From assembly GCA_902605935.1 (NCBI GenBank), contig CACLEI010000007.1, positions 1 through 54,849 on the forward strand: a stretch of 54,849 nucleotides of DNA, in the 5' to 3' direction. Both the position numbers and the translations under genes were made by a program. Under the pieces are notes generated by a model. That model had not been told where the DNA came from. It saw nothing but the letters and a program-made list of their open reading frames with translations, and searched no databases. The DNA comes from an uncultured SAR86 cluster bacterium (GTDB taxonomy: Bacteria; Pseudomonadota; Gammaproteobacteria; Magnimaribacterales; Magnimaribacteraceae). Below are positions 43,268 to 52,847 of this stretch, piece after piece (the stretch's first letter is position 1; the number at the start of each line of letters is the position of its first letter).

Positions 43268-44127
43268 AGACTCTCTACGAAATTTCTCAAAGCAGCGCCT
43301 ATTTCTTCTGAAGAATCTTCTTGTATGAAGTGATTTCCACTCACAGTTATCTCTGTCTGATTCGTCCAACTTCTAGCGAATTCTCTCTGATCACCAATTA
43401 GAATTGATCCCGGATCAGCATTGATAAACAATTTAGGTATATCCGATTCTTTATGAAATTCAGCATTAAGTCTCACTTCTTCAACAACCTCGCTCGGCTC
43501 ACCATCCAGAGGAATTTGTCTAGGCCAGGTGAGAGTAGGGCGTCTGTCTTCTCCTGGATTAATAAAAGGTCTTATGTACTCAGATTTTTCTTCTTCTGTG
43601 TAGCCAGTTGAAGAATCTGCTAGAAGTATTCTTTCAACAAAAAAGTTTTTTTCTAGCACAAGTTCCTCTCCAGCCTCAGACCTAAATAATCCAAAAATTT
43701 TAGTTGCAGGATCGGGCCATTGATCCCAAGTTAGTGGCATAACGATAGCCTCCATATATGTTATGGACTTAATTCTATCTTTGTTTTCTCTAGCAAATTG
43801 GAAACCCATAGCCGAACCCCAATCATGAATAATGAGATGGATATTGTCTCCTAAATCTAACTCGTCCATCAGAGCTGTTAAGTAACTATACTGACCATGA
43901 TACTTGTAGCCAGGATTATCCACTCCCTCGAGTTTATCTGAATCACCCATACCAATTAAATCTGGGATAACTATTCTTCCGATATCTTCTACATGGGGCG
44001 CAATATTTCTCCATAAAAAAGATGATGTTGGATTGCCATGCAAAAATAAAAAAGTATCACCACTACCTTCATCAATGAAAGCCATCTTACTTTTCTTTAT
44101 ATCTTTGTATTTTTTTGTATATTTCAT
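43264..44127 (-). CDS. dhaA: Haloalkane dehalogenase (HLD-II type)
   Basis: This 287-residue alpha/beta hydrolase removes halide from haloalkanes with water, giving an alcohol. The catalytic pentad can be read: nucleophile Asp102 in IHDWGS, halide-binding Asn32 in HGNPTSS and Trp103, acid Glu126 in TYMEAI, and base His266 in GNHFIQED. A Glu after strand 6 and the HGNPTSS motif match the DhaA/LinB subfamily. No signal peptide is present. It is the last gene of the six-gene minus run, 4 bases after the amidase gene. Substrate range cannot be read. Confidence 0.9.
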   Translation of the reverse strand: MKYTKKYKDIKKSKMAFIDEGSGDTFLFLHGNPTSSFLWRNIAPHVEDIGRIVIPDLIGMGDSDKLEGVDNPGYKYHGQYSYLTALMDELDLGDNIHLIIHDWGSAMGFQFARENKDRIKSITYMEAIVMPLTWDQWPDPATKIFGLFRSEAGEELVLEKNFFVERILLADSSTGYTEEEKSEYIRPFINPGEDRRPTLTWPRQIPLDGEPSEVVEEVRLNAEFHKESDIPKLFINADPGSILIGDQREFARSWTNQTEITVSGNHFIQEDSSEEIGAALRNFVESL

Positions 44128-44131
44128 ATTG

Positions 44132-45577
44132 TTAATCTAAATTAGGAACGACAAAGGCCTTGAATTCTTCTTCGTAGAGTTGGGCAAATTTAATTGTTGT
44201 CTTGTCTTCATAAGCTCCACCAATAACTTGTAGACCAATTGGCATACCATCCTCTGACAGACCTGTTGGAAAAACGGTACTTGGTAAATGAGCATTTACC
44301 GCAAGACCTGGCCAGAAGATTTGTTGAAAATATCTTTGTTCTTGATTATCTACCATGACAGTTCTCTCAGAGATTTTTCTGTGATCGTGCTCAATAGCGG
44401 TTGTGGCGAGCTGCGGACAAATTAATACATCCCATTCTTCAAAAAACTTTGACCAAGATATTTTGATTTGTTCTCTGGCATAGTTCTGTCTTATCCAATT
44501 TCTGTGGGATAACACAGTACCTTTTGCTAAGATTGCGTCTACGGATAAATCATTTTTATCTAAACTTGAAGCCAATTCTTCTATTTTTTGATACTCATCT
44601 TCAGGTAACCCACTTTGCATGACGGATTGTAAAAGTAATTGATAATTAATTTCAGCTTTCATGAAGTCATGTTCAGGTTTTGCTACAAAGGATACTGTTG
44701 CTCCAACAGAATTTAGTTGAATGCCGACTTCTTCACATCTTTGAGCTATTTCCTTTGAAACTGGAGCCAATTCATCATTACTCCAAATAGCCACTTTAAA
44801 ATCTTTCAGAGAAGTTTTATTACATTCTGCCAGATTGAGTTGCCATCCCTTAGATCTTCTTTCCATAGGACCTGCCATTGCATCTAGTGCTATTTCTAAG
44901 TCTTTTGCACTTCTAGCTAAAGGACCACAGACCGATAGATCAGGTTCAGGAACATTAGGAATTAATTCATGACCTGATGAAGGTATTATGCCGTGACTTG
45001 GCTTATGCCCAAAAACTCCGCAATAGTGCGCAGGATTTCTTATTGAACCACCGATATCGGATCCAGCCTCCAACGAACAAAACCCAGCTGCGAGTGCAGC
45101 AGCACTTCCTCCTGATGACCCTCCTGGAGTCTTTTTCAGATCCCAAGGATTCCCTGTAATTCCATAGATGTCGTTGTAGCTTTGAAAGTCAGCTAAATTC
45201 ATAGGAACATTAGTTTTACCTAAGAAATGAGCTCCAGCTTTTTTTAATCTCTTAACAGCCAATCCATCCTCTTTGGCTATATTTCCTTTGTAGTCAGGTA
45301 TACCCCAACTTGTACATTGACCTTGTATATTGTAAGACTCTTTTATAGTCATCGGTATGCCATGCAGTGGACCTAAAGAATCTTGCTTCGAAATAGCTTC
45401 GTCTGCTTTTTTAGCAGCGTCTATAGCATCTTCAAAAGTTCTTACTACAACGGCATTTATCTTGTCATCATATTTCTCTATTCTATCTATGAAATGCTGG
45501 GTGAGCTCTAGTGAACTTATCTCTTTATTTTTTATTTTGTCAGCCAATTCATAGGCAGGTAAGTGATGAATATCCAA
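44132..45577 (-). CDS. Amidase (amidase-signature family)
   Basis: The 481-residue protein has the Ser-cis-Ser-Lys catalytic triad: Lys79 in MTIKES, Ser154 in PGGSSGGS and Ser178 in GSDIGGSIRNP, at the same residue numbers as in GatA of Staphylococcus aureus. The C-terminus QVIGGAYEDKTT and a shift in substrate segments make an amide-hydrolysing catabolic enzyme more likely than the tRNA-dependent GatA, since gatB and gatC are absent. The start is TTG at 45577, preceded by GGAGA in the end of the SDR gene. Confidence 0.9.
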   Translation of the reverse strand: MDIHHLPAYELADKIKNKEISSLELTQHFIDRIEKYDDKINAVVVRTFEDAIDAAKKADEAISKQDSLGPLHGIPMTIKESYNIQGQCTSWGIPDYKGNIAKEDGLAVKRLKKAGAHFLGKTNVPMNLADFQSYNDIYGITGNPWDLKKTPGGSSGGSAAALAAGFCSLEAGSDIGGSIRNPAHYCGVFGHKPSHGIIPSSGHELIPNVPEPDLSVCGPLARSAKDLEIALDAMAGPMERRSKGWQLNLAECNKTSLKDFKVAIWSNDELAPVSKEIAQRCEEVGIQLNSVGATVSFVAKPEHDFMKAEINYQLLLQSVMQSGLPEDEYQKIEELASSLDKNDLSVDAILAKGTVLSHRNWIRQNYAREQIKISWSKFFEEWDVLICPQLATTAIEHDHRKISERTVMVDNQEQRYFQQIFWPGLAVNAHLPSTVFPTGLSEDGMPIGLQVIGGAYEDKTTIKFAQLYEEEFKAFVVPNLD

Positions 45578-45579
45578 AA

Positions 45580-46362
45580 CTAACTGTCTCCTGGTTTCCA
45601 GTCTTCAAATCTATCTTGAAGTCTTTGCATGCCAGTTATCCAGCGATCTCTATCATTTCCTTTTCTAGATACATATTCCAAGACTTCTGCATGTGGAGTC
45701 ACAAGAAATCTTTCATTTTCAATGGCATCAAGTACATCGGCAGCTGCCTCATCAGCTTCAATCATCCCATCCACTCCAGCTACTCCAGCACCTTGTGCTG
45801 TCATAGCTGTTCTTACAGCTTGAGGACAAAGACATGAGACACCAATTCCTTTACTTCCATAAGTAATTTTTATCCACTCAGCAAAACTCACTGCAGCTGC
45901 TTTAGTTACAGAATATCCTGCAGAACCTATCTGAGTGAGTAAACCTGCAGCCGATGAAGTATTCATTAAATATCCTTCGCCTCTCTCTATCATTTGAGGC
46001 AGAACATGCTTGGCTGCAAAGATATGAGATTGTACATTTACTTCCCAGATATTTTGCCAATCGCTAGTCTCTACTTCAAAAAATCCATGTACTCCACCAA
46101 TCCCTGCATTAGAACAAAAAATATCTATTCCACCTGAATATTCGTTTGCTTTATCTATTACATTGATAATGTCTGCTTCTTTTCCAACATTAGCTTGGAC
46201 CGCTAAGCCATTGATATCATTGGCAGTTTCAGTAGCACCTTCCATATTCATATCAACACAAACAATTGATTTTGCGCCAGCTTTATTAAATGCTTCACAT
46301 AAGGCTTTACCTATTCCACTAGCAGCCCCTGTGACTACAATTCTTTTATCTTGTATTTGCAT
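45580..46362 (-). CDS. Short-chain dehydrogenase/reductase
   Basis: The 260-residue SDR has TGAASGIGKAL at the cofactor site, an acidic VCVDMN stretch after strand 2 favouring NAD, SNAGIGG, NTSSAAG and YSVTK. Its C-terminal region has lost the usual VDGG motif and has a distinct RKGNDRDRWITGM tail, as in lipid-oriented SDRs. Its ATG overlaps the stop of the acyl-CoA synthetase gene (TAATG), so the two are translationally coupled. Confidence 0.87.
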   Translation of the reverse strand: MQIQDKRIVVTGAASGIGKALCEAFNKAGAKSIVCVDMNMEGATETANDINGLAVQANVGKEADIINVIDKANEYSGGIDIFCSNAGIGGVHGFFEVETSDWQNIWEVNVQSHIFAAKHVLPQMIERGEGYLMNTSSAAGLLTQIGSAGYSVTKAAAVSFAEWIKITYGSKGIGVSCLCPQAVRTAMTAQGAGVAGVDGMIEADEAAADVLDAIENERFLVTPHAEVLEYVSRKGNDRDRWITGMQRLQDRFEDWKPGDS

Positions 46363-48080
46363 TAATCTAGCCCCAATTCTTTAATAGCATCTTCTCGCAT
46401 TTGTTTTTTTGCAATTTTTCCAGCTGCTACTTTTGGTAATTCTTCAGCTTGAAACCACGTGTATTCAGGAATTTTAAATTTAGCTATTTTTGCTGCTAAA
46501 AAAGAAGAAAGATCTTCCTCTGAAAGTTCAGCTCCAGGATTTAGAGATATTCTCGTGGCAAGTTTTTCACCTAATCTTTCATCTGGAACACCAAAGACTG
46601 ATGCTTCTCTAACTGAGGGATGTTCATAAATTGCTGCTTCTATCTCTAAACAAGCTATGTTTTCTCCACCTCTGATGACGATGTCTTTGATTCTGTCTTT
46701 GATGTACAGGAATCCATCTTCATCAATAATACCTACATCACCACTTCTGAACCAACCTTCACTATCTAACACTTCATTAGTCGCATCTTCGTTCTTAAGA
46801 TAACATCTGAAATTACATGTCGATTTAATTGCAACTTCTCCAAGCTCATTGGGTCCTAACTCATTACCTTCTTCATCCATGATTTTTATGAGATTTAAGA
46901 AGGGAGTAGGGTAACCAGCAGTACTTGGTCGTTCATACAAAGTTGTTCCACTTGCATTCGTCGCATGTGCATTAGTCTCTGTAAGGCCATAGCCTACGGT
47001 TGCAATTTTATCAGGATGCTCTTTCTCTTGAGCCTTAATTTGCTCAGGAGGTCTTGCTGCACCGCCAGAACCTAATCCTTTTAGACTGGAGATGTCTATT
47101 TCTGGATTGTCTTTGTGTGCTTGTAGAACCTCAGCGGACATCGTAGGTACGCCAGTCATATCAGTTACTTTATGCTTTTCAATAAGACGTAAAGCTTCTA
47201 CTGCATCCCATTTGTACATAAAAACGATTTTTCTTGCCGTCACTAAAGACAATAAAAAGACAGCGTGAGAACCTGTTACATGGAATAAGGGTACCGCAGC
47301 AATTGTGCAAGGATTTTCGCCTGAAATTGGAGAAGGCAAAGGTTCTCCATCAACTTCAATTTGCGTGGCTAGTTGACCCATGAGTGCCCAGGTAATTGGG
47401 GCAGAAACTACTGCTCTATGAGTAGAAACAACCCCTTTTGGGTATCCTGTACTACCGGACGTATACATAATGCTTGCATCATCTTCAGGATCAATTTCAA
47501 CCTCTGGAAAAGCTTCCATTGATGTCACAACTTCATCGAAAGCAGCTGTATTGGTAAATTTACTCGCATCACATCGCACGGCTATACGGGGCATTTCTTC
47601 TACATAACCTTCTAATCTCTGAAGTCTTTCTTCATCAGCTATAAATATTGATGATTCACTATGAGTTAAACCATAATCAAGTTCCTCACCTTGCCACCAT
47701 GAGTTTAAGGGAACTGCTATAGCTCCGATTGAAGTAACAGCAATATAGCTGTATATCCATTCCGGATAATTTCTCATTGAAAAAGCAACCTTATCTCCTT
47801 TTTGTATACCGTACTTGTCCATAAGGGTGTGAGCGAGTCCGGCAGAAGTATTAAGAACCTCTTGATAGCTATATGTTTCATCTTCATATGCCAAAAAATC
47901 CCACTCACCGTGTATAAGAGGAAATTGAAAATAGTCTCTTAATGTTTGAGGTAAATTGGCAAAAACATGGTATTTATTACCTCTTATGGTCTCTTCTTTA
48001 AGTTCGAACAATCCTTCCTTTGTAAATTCTTTGGTTAAACTTTCTCGACCTTCTTTTTTTAAAAATTCCTTAATATCCAT
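46362..48080 (-). CDS. AMP-binding acyl-CoA synthetase
   Basis: The 572-residue protein activates a carboxylic acid to its CoA thioester. The phosphate-binding loop YTSGSTGYPKGV is at about 206-217, the A5 motif GYGLTETNA follows, and SGDVGIIDEDGFLYIKDR with the final lysine in PKVAAGKIAKK completes the ANL set. It resembles long/medium-chain and aromatic-acid CoA ligases; the acid is not evident. It is flanked by crotonase (4 bases) and SDR genes in a beta-oxidation-like order. Confidence 0.92.
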   Translation of the reverse strand: MDIKEFLKKEGRESLTKEFTKEGLFELKEETIRGNKYHVFANLPQTLRDYFQFPLIHGEWDFLAYEDETYSYQEVLNTSAGLAHTLMDKYGIQKGDKVAFSMRNYPEWIYSYIAVTSIGAIAVPLNSWWQGEELDYGLTHSESSIFIADEERLQRLEGYVEEMPRIAVRCDASKFTNTAAFDEVVTSMEAFPEVEIDPEDDASIMYTSGSTGYPKGVVSTHRAVVSAPITWALMGQLATQIEVDGEPLPSPISGENPCTIAAVPLFHVTGSHAVFLLSLVTARKIVFMYKWDAVEALRLIEKHKVTDMTGVPTMSAEVLQAHKDNPEIDISSLKGLGSGGAARPPEQIKAQEKEHPDKIATVGYGLTETNAHATNASGTTLYERPSTAGYPTPFLNLIKIMDEEGNELGPNELGEVAIKSTCNFRCYLKNEDATNEVLDSEGWFRSGDVGIIDEDGFLYIKDRIKDIVIRGGENIACLEIEAAIYEHPSVREASVFGVPDERLGEKLATRISLNPGAELSEEDLSSFLAAKIAKFKIPEYTWFQAEELPKVAAGKIAKKQMREDAIKELGLD

Positions 48081-48084
48081 AATT

Positions 48085-48903
48085 TTATTTCCCCGTAAAT
48101 TTTGCCTCTCTTTTTTCTACAAAATGTGAAACGCCCTCTTTGAAATCTTCAGATTTAAAACTATCAAGCATTGCTTGCATTGAACTGTCTAGATTCTCTT
48201 TAATTGTTTCTCCTTGAGCGTTATAAATTTGTTGCTTCATAATTCGAAGGGATCGAGGTGAAACATTTTTGGCTAGATCAGCTGCATAATTGAAAACTTC
48301 GCGATCGAATTGGTCCTCAGAAAAAGTTCTATTTACTATGCCCATTTGTGCAGCCTCTTCAGCAGTAAACTTTCTTGATGAAAACAAAATATCATTTGCT
48401 CTAGCAATACCCACTAATCTAGGAAGAATCCATCCAACACCCCATTCGGCTATAAGTCCTCTCTTAGAGAAGGCACTGGAAAAAACGGCACCTTCTTTAG
48501 CAAATCTAATGTCTGCATATAGAGCCATAATGAAACCTACTCCCGCAGCAGGTCCATTAATGGCTGCGATAATTGGCTTTGGAACTGTTGGAAAATAACT
48601 AAAACCTCCATCAAAACCCTTTACTTCATTGGTAGCATATTCTCTTTCTTCAGCTTCGACCTGGGAGGCTTGTGTCTCACCTTGACTTGTTGCTGCAAGT
48701 CCATCCATATCTGCTCCTGCACAAAAACCTCTACCTGCACCAGTGATAATAATCACTTTTACATCAGAATCTTTTGCAGCATCATCTAATTTCTCTCTTA
48801 ATCCTGCTCTAATCTCATCATTCACAGCGTTAAGTCTTTCAGGTCTGTTTAAGGTAACTGTCGCTACACCATCGTTAACTTCATAAAGAACTGCATTATT
48901 CAT
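48085..48903 (-). CDS. Enoyl-CoA hydratase/isomerase family protein
   Basis: The 272-residue crotonase has IIITGAGRGFCAGADMDGL and NGPAAGVGFIMALYADIRFA for the oxyanion hole. The catalytic region reads FSKRGLIAEWGVGWILPRLVG, with a glutamate in the position where PaaG-like isomerases have an acid, but without the first glutamate of classical hydratases. It therefore may isomerise or epoxide-open rather than hydrate. The gene follows the SDR with 12 bases between. Confidence 0.88.
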   Translation of the reverse strand: MNNAVLYEVNDGVATVTLNRPERLNAVNDEIRAGLREKLDDAAKDSDVKVIIITGAGRGFCAGADMDGLAATSQGETQASQVEAEEREYATNEVKGFDGGFSYFPTVPKPIIAAINGPAAGVGFIMALYADIRFAKEGAVFSSAFSKRGLIAEWGVGWILPRLVGIARANDILFSSRKFTAEEAAQMGIVNRTFSEDQFDREVFNYAADLAKNVSPRSLRIMKQQIYNAQGETIKENLDSSMQAMLDSFKSEDFKEGVSHFVEKREAKFTGK

Positions 48904-48915
48904 ATTATTCTCCTT

Positions 48916-49680
48916 TTAGGCTGTCGATCCGCCATCTATAACAAGGGTGTGACCATTAACAAATGTTCCAGCATCTGATGCTAGAAAAACAGCTGCTCCT
49001 CCTATTTCATCTGGTTCTCCAATCCTTCTGAGAGGGCAAGTTGCAGTTGATTGCTTGAGAATTTCTGGATTTTCCCAGAGTGCTCTAGCAAAGTCTGTTT
49101 TAAACAATCCTGGAGCTATGGCATTAGTTCTGACATTTTGTGGACCAAATTCAGCAGCAAGATTTTTGACTAGCATGATGTCTGCTGCTTTTGAAATATT
49201 GTAAGTTCCTATGACTGTACTAGATTTTAGTCCGCCGATAGAAGATACAATTATTATGCTTCCATCCTTTCTCTCGGTCATCTCGGGTATGACCATCTGA
49301 CATAGCAAATGATTACTTTTAATATTATTGTTCATTACTTTATCAAAAGCATCTTCTGGAATATCCATCATCGAACCAAAAAAAGGATTAGAGGCTGCGT
49401 TACAAACTAAGATATCAATCTTCCCAAGTTGCAGTCTCGTTTCATCAACAAGCATCTGTAATGCGGCTTTGTCTGATATGTTACAAGGTATAACTATTGC
49501 TCCACCTTCAGAATCTGAACAAGCTTCATTAATTTCGTCAGCAACAACCTGACAAGCATCTGCTTTTCTACTTGATACGACAACTTTGGCACCGTGCAGT
49601 GCCATCTGCATAGCAATCGATTTACCTATTCCTTTTGATGAACCAGTAATAATTGCTGTTTTTCCTGTTAAATCAAACAT
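48916..49680 (-). CDS. Short-chain dehydrogenase/reductase
   Basis: The 254-residue SDR has GSSKGIGKSIA, NAASNP, VSSIGG, YNISK, and the final VNGHTLVIDGGST; all catalytic residues are intact. The arginine in SSRKADA suggests NADPH use. Similar proteins act on 3-hydroxyacyl or steroid-like substrates. It is the first gene of the six-gene minus unit, with an AGGGAGA site, and is divergent from the DUF3604 gene with a 91-base gap. Confidence 0.87.
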   Translation of the reverse strand: MFDLTGKTAIITGSSKGIGKSIAMQMALHGAKVVVSSRKADACQVVADEINEACSDSEGGAIVIPCNISDKAALQMLVDETRLQLGKIDILVCNAASNPFFGSMMDIPEDAFDKVMNNNIKSNHLLCQMVIPEMTERKDGSIIIVSSIGGLKSSTVIGTYNISKAADIMLVKNLAAEFGPQNVRTNAIAPGLFKTDFARALWENPEILKQSTATCPLRRIGEPDEIGGAAVFLASDAGTFVNGHTLVIDGGSTA

Positions 49681-49771
49681 AACTCTCCCTATTTAAGAAG
49701 GGAATACTTTAGAATTAATTGATAAAAATTACTATAGATAAATTAATCATTTCGTTTGATAGAATACTTCA

Positions 49772-51994
49772 ATGATAAGAAAAGCTATTTACTTCGTTTT
49801 ATTTCTTTTTCTTATATTTGCATTTTTTGTATACCTAATTTCAGAAGGTCTTCTTGGAACCTATGAAACGAATAGACCAATTAACACTACTCCCCAATCT
49901 CCAGGATTCCTAATTGAAAAGGCTCAAAATCAATTGGAAGCCAAAGGTGATCTAAATATTAGTAATGGAAAGGTTATCTTGTTTGGTGATTTACATGTTC
50001 ATACAACCTATTCGTCTGATGCTTTCCTTTTAAGTCTTCCCATGCTGTCGGGTGAGGGCTCTATGCCTCCATCTGACGCATGCGATTTTGCAAGGTTTTG
50101 CTCTAGCTTAGATTTCTATGCGAATACAGATCATGCTGAAGATTTAACTCATATAGACTGGCAGGAAACTAAAGATGCAGTTCGGCAATGTAATTTAATT
50201 TCTGGCGACAATGAATCTCCAGACACCATAGCTTTTTTAGGATGGGAATGGTCACAAAATGAAGGCTTTGGCATACCGCATTATGGACATCGAAATGTTA
50301 TTTTGAAGAGTCTTTTTGATGATGAGATTCCTGCTAGACCGATAGCATCAACCTCTGGTGGTTTTATGGATATGCCCCAGTCGGTAAGATTGGGACTATC
50401 AGGCATGCGGTCCTTAGATACCAGAATACATGACCTAATGAGATTTATAGAAGATGGTCAAACGACACCATGTCCCAGTGATGTTCCAGTCAGAGACTTA
50501 CCTCTGAATTGTAAGGAATATGCAGAAGATCCGGGCATCCTATTTGATAAGCTAAATGATTGGGGACATGAAGTCATCGTCATTCCCCATGGCACATCTT
50601 GGGGAACGTATACACCTGATGAATCGGATTGGAAAGATCAATTAAATGATGACTTTCATGACCCAAATTTACAAAATCTTGTTGAAATTTATTCTGGTCA
50701 TGGAAATACAGAAGAGTATAGGTCATGGAGAAGCGTAATTTTTGATAATGATGGAAATATTTCTTGCCCAGATCCAACAAAGAGTTTTACTCCGGGTTGC
50801 TGGCAAGCTGGACAAATAATAAAAGAGAGATGTGAGGCAGAAGGAGAATCAGCACGAATATGTAAAAAACGTTCGGAAGAAGCGAAGTTATATTATGCTC
50901 TGGAGAGCTTTGCAGGTCAGTCTGTCATAGTAGGAGAAGATCCTTCTGAATGGTTGGATTCAAATCAATGCCAAGATTGTTTTCTGCCACCTTTTAGTCA
51001 TAAACCTAAAGGTTCAATTCAATACTTGTTGGCATTACAAAATTTTAATAAAGACGACCGAGTAAGTAAGTTTAGGTTTGGTTTGGTTGCCTCTGGAGAT
51101 AATCATAATGCTAGACCTGGAACTGGATACAAAGAAATAAATCGACGAGAAATGACTGAAGCCGCTGGTCCTGCTGATCCAACTGGTTACCTTTTAGGTT
51201 TCAGAGAAGGTGATGGTCCCTATGGAGAGTCAGTTAGAAGAAATTGGACTAGACAAACTCTTCCACCTGGACCAATAGAGATGGAGAGAACTTCATCTTT
51301 TTTTTATACCGGTGGCTTAGTTGCAACTCACTCTCAAGACAAATCTAGAGAATCAATATGGAACTCTCTTAAAACAAAAGAAGTTTATGCGACGAGCGGA
51401 ACTCGAATTTTATTGTGGTTTGATTTATTGAATTCTAGTGAGGGTATCATTCCTATGGGCTCCGAAACAAAAATGAAAACTAATCCAAGGTTTATCGTTA
51501 GAGCAGCTGGATCATTCAAACAAAAACCAGGTTGTCCAGAATATGCAATTAGTTCGCTCGGCAAAGAGAGGATTAATGATCTGTGTAGAAACGAATGCTA
51601 CAACCCTTCAGATCAAAGAAAGAAGATAGATCGAATAGAAGTTGTAAGGATTCTTTCTCAATTAAATGAAAATGAAGAGGTATCAGACCTTATTCAAGAT
51701 CCATGGAAAGTTCATAAATGTAATGATAGCGAAGCTTGCGAATTTACATTTGTCGATAAAGAGTTTGATCGGTCAGAAAGAGATGCAGTTTATTATGTAA
51801 AAGCTATTGAAGAAACTTCTAAAATTATCAATGCCGGTAATCTTAGATGCGAATACGATGAGTTTGGCAAATGCAAATCTGTGAATATTTGCAGTGGTAG
51901 TTCAATGCTTACCCCATATGAGGATGACTGTCTCTTTGAAGAACAAGAGAGAGCTTGGTCCTCACCGATATTCGTTGATTATAAAAAATATTGA
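49772..51994 (+). CDS. DUF3604 protein, membrane-anchored or secreted
   Basis: The 740-residue protein starts with a signal or anchor (about 5-27) and continues with the DUF3604 core: VILFGDLHVHTTYSSDAF, YANTDHAEDL, WEWSQ and SGDNHNARPGTGY, which include PHP-like metal-binding histidines. The C-terminal 200 residues hold many cysteines (at least ten) suggesting disulfides, and thus an extracytoplasmic location. DUF3604 proteins are common in marine bacteria and of unknown function; a PHP-type phosphoesterase is a guess. It is monocistronic. Confidence 0.87.
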   Translation: MIRKAIYFVLFLFLIFAFFVYLISEGLLGTYETNRPINTTPQSPGFLIEKAQNQLEAKGDLNISNGKVILFGDLHVHTTYSSDAFLLSLPMLSGEGSMPPSDACDFARFCSSLDFYANTDHAEDLTHIDWQETKDAVRQCNLISGDNESPDTIAFLGWEWSQNEGFGIPHYGHRNVILKSLFDDEIPARPIASTSGGFMDMPQSVRLGLSGMRSLDTRIHDLMRFIEDGQTTPCPSDVPVRDLPLNCKEYAEDPGILFDKLNDWGHEVIVIPHGTSWGTYTPDESDWKDQLNDDFHDPNLQNLVEIYSGHGNTEEYRSWRSVIFDNDGNISCPDPTKSFTPGCWQAGQIIKERCEAEGESARICKKRSEEAKLYYALESFAGQSVIVGEDPSEWLDSNQCQDCFLPPFSHKPKGSIQYLLALQNFNKDDRVSKFRFGLVASGDNHNARPGTGYKEINRREMTEAAGPADPTGYLLGFREGDGPYGESVRRNWTRQTLPPGPIEMERTSSFFYTGGLVATHSQDKSRESIWNSLKTKEVYATSGTRILLWFDLLNSSEGIIPMGSETKMKTNPRFIVRAAGSFKQKPGCPEYAISSLGKERINDLCRNECYNPSDQRKKIDRIEVVRILSQLNENEEVSDLIQDPWKVHKCNDSEACEFTFVDKEFDRSERDAVYYVKAIEETSKIINAGNLRCEYDEFGKCKSVNICSGSSMLTPYEDDCLFEEQERAWSSPIFVDYKKY

Positions 51995-52006
51995 TGAGGA
52001 TTAAAC

Positions 52007-52795
52007 TTACTTACCTTTCCAGTTGGGAGCACGTTTTTCAGCAAATGCTACCGGACCCTCGATAAAATCTTCGCTCGTGAATAAATCGTGTACAGCAGTA
52101 TATTGTCCTTTCATCGAGTTCTCCAAATTTGCTTCATTTAAGCTTTCATAAGCAACTTGTTTTGTGGCTCTAATAGACATTGGTGAACAGGCTTCTATTT
52201 GTTTTGCCCAGTCTCTGGCTCTATCCATCAAATCAGCCTGAGACTCAACAACTTCATTTACGATACCAAGCTCCTTTGCTTCCGCAGCTTCTACATGTCT
52301 ACCGGTAAGCATCATTCCCATAGCATTTTTCATTCCTATCTGTCTGGGTAATCTTTGCATGCCACCAGCTAGAGCAGCTAATCCAACTTTTGGTTCCGGT
52401 AGAGCAAACCTTGCATTAGAAGAAGCAATAATGAGATCACATGCAAGAGCAATTTCCATTCCTCCTCCCATAGCAACACCATTTACTGCCGCAATAATTG
52501 GTTTGTTCAAATTAAAACGACTGGTTAGACCGGCAAAACCAGTTTCTGGCATTCCAGACCTATCTCCACCAGAGGCTTGATACTTCAAATCATTACCTGC
52601 AGAAAATGCTCTATCACCAGCACCTGTAATAATACCCACCCAAAGATCTTCATCGTTTGTAAATTCACTCCAAACCTCATCGAACTCTCTATGAGAAGGA
52701 GGATGTAATGAATTCATTACATCAGGTCTATTTATAGTGACTTCTAGAATATGTCCGTTTACTTCCGTTGTAAGAAATTCGTAATCAGTTTTCAT
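52007..52795 (-). CDS. Enoyl-CoA hydratase/isomerase family protein
   Basis: The 262-residue crotonase has GAGDRAFSAGNDLKYQ and NGVAMGGGMEIALACDLIIA, and the segment ALPEPKVGLAALAGGMQRLPRQIG with one of the two catalytic glutamates. It resembles the carnitinyl-CoA dehydratase/CaiD side of the family. It has an AAGGGAG site and a single gene layout: convergent with DUF3604 and divergent from the amidotransferase. Confidence 0.88.
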   Translation of the reverse strand: MKTDYEFLTTEVNGHILEVTINRPDVMNSLHPPSHREFDEVWSEFTNDEDLWVGIITGAGDRAFSAGNDLKYQASGGDRSGMPETGFAGLTSRFNLNKPIIAAVNGVAMGGGMEIALACDLIIASSNARFALPEPKVGLAALAGGMQRLPRQIGMKNAMGMMLTGRHVEAAEAKELGIVNEVVESQADLMDRARDWAKQIEACSPMSIRATKQVAYESLNEANLENSMKGQYTAVHDLFTSEDFIEGPVAFAEKRAPNWKGK

Positions 52796-52847
52796 AATAT
52801 CTCCCTTAAGTTTTTAATAAAGAATATCAGGCATTGAATGATCAGTC

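Noticed and set aside
44132-45577. GatA subunit of the tRNA-dependent amidotransferase
   Set aside because: The triad numbering fits but gatB and gatC are absent and the neighbours are catabolic genes.
37629-49680. Horizontally acquired catabolic island
   Set aside because: No integrase, insertion sequence, tRNA boundary or direct repeats; base composition looks like the rest by eye.
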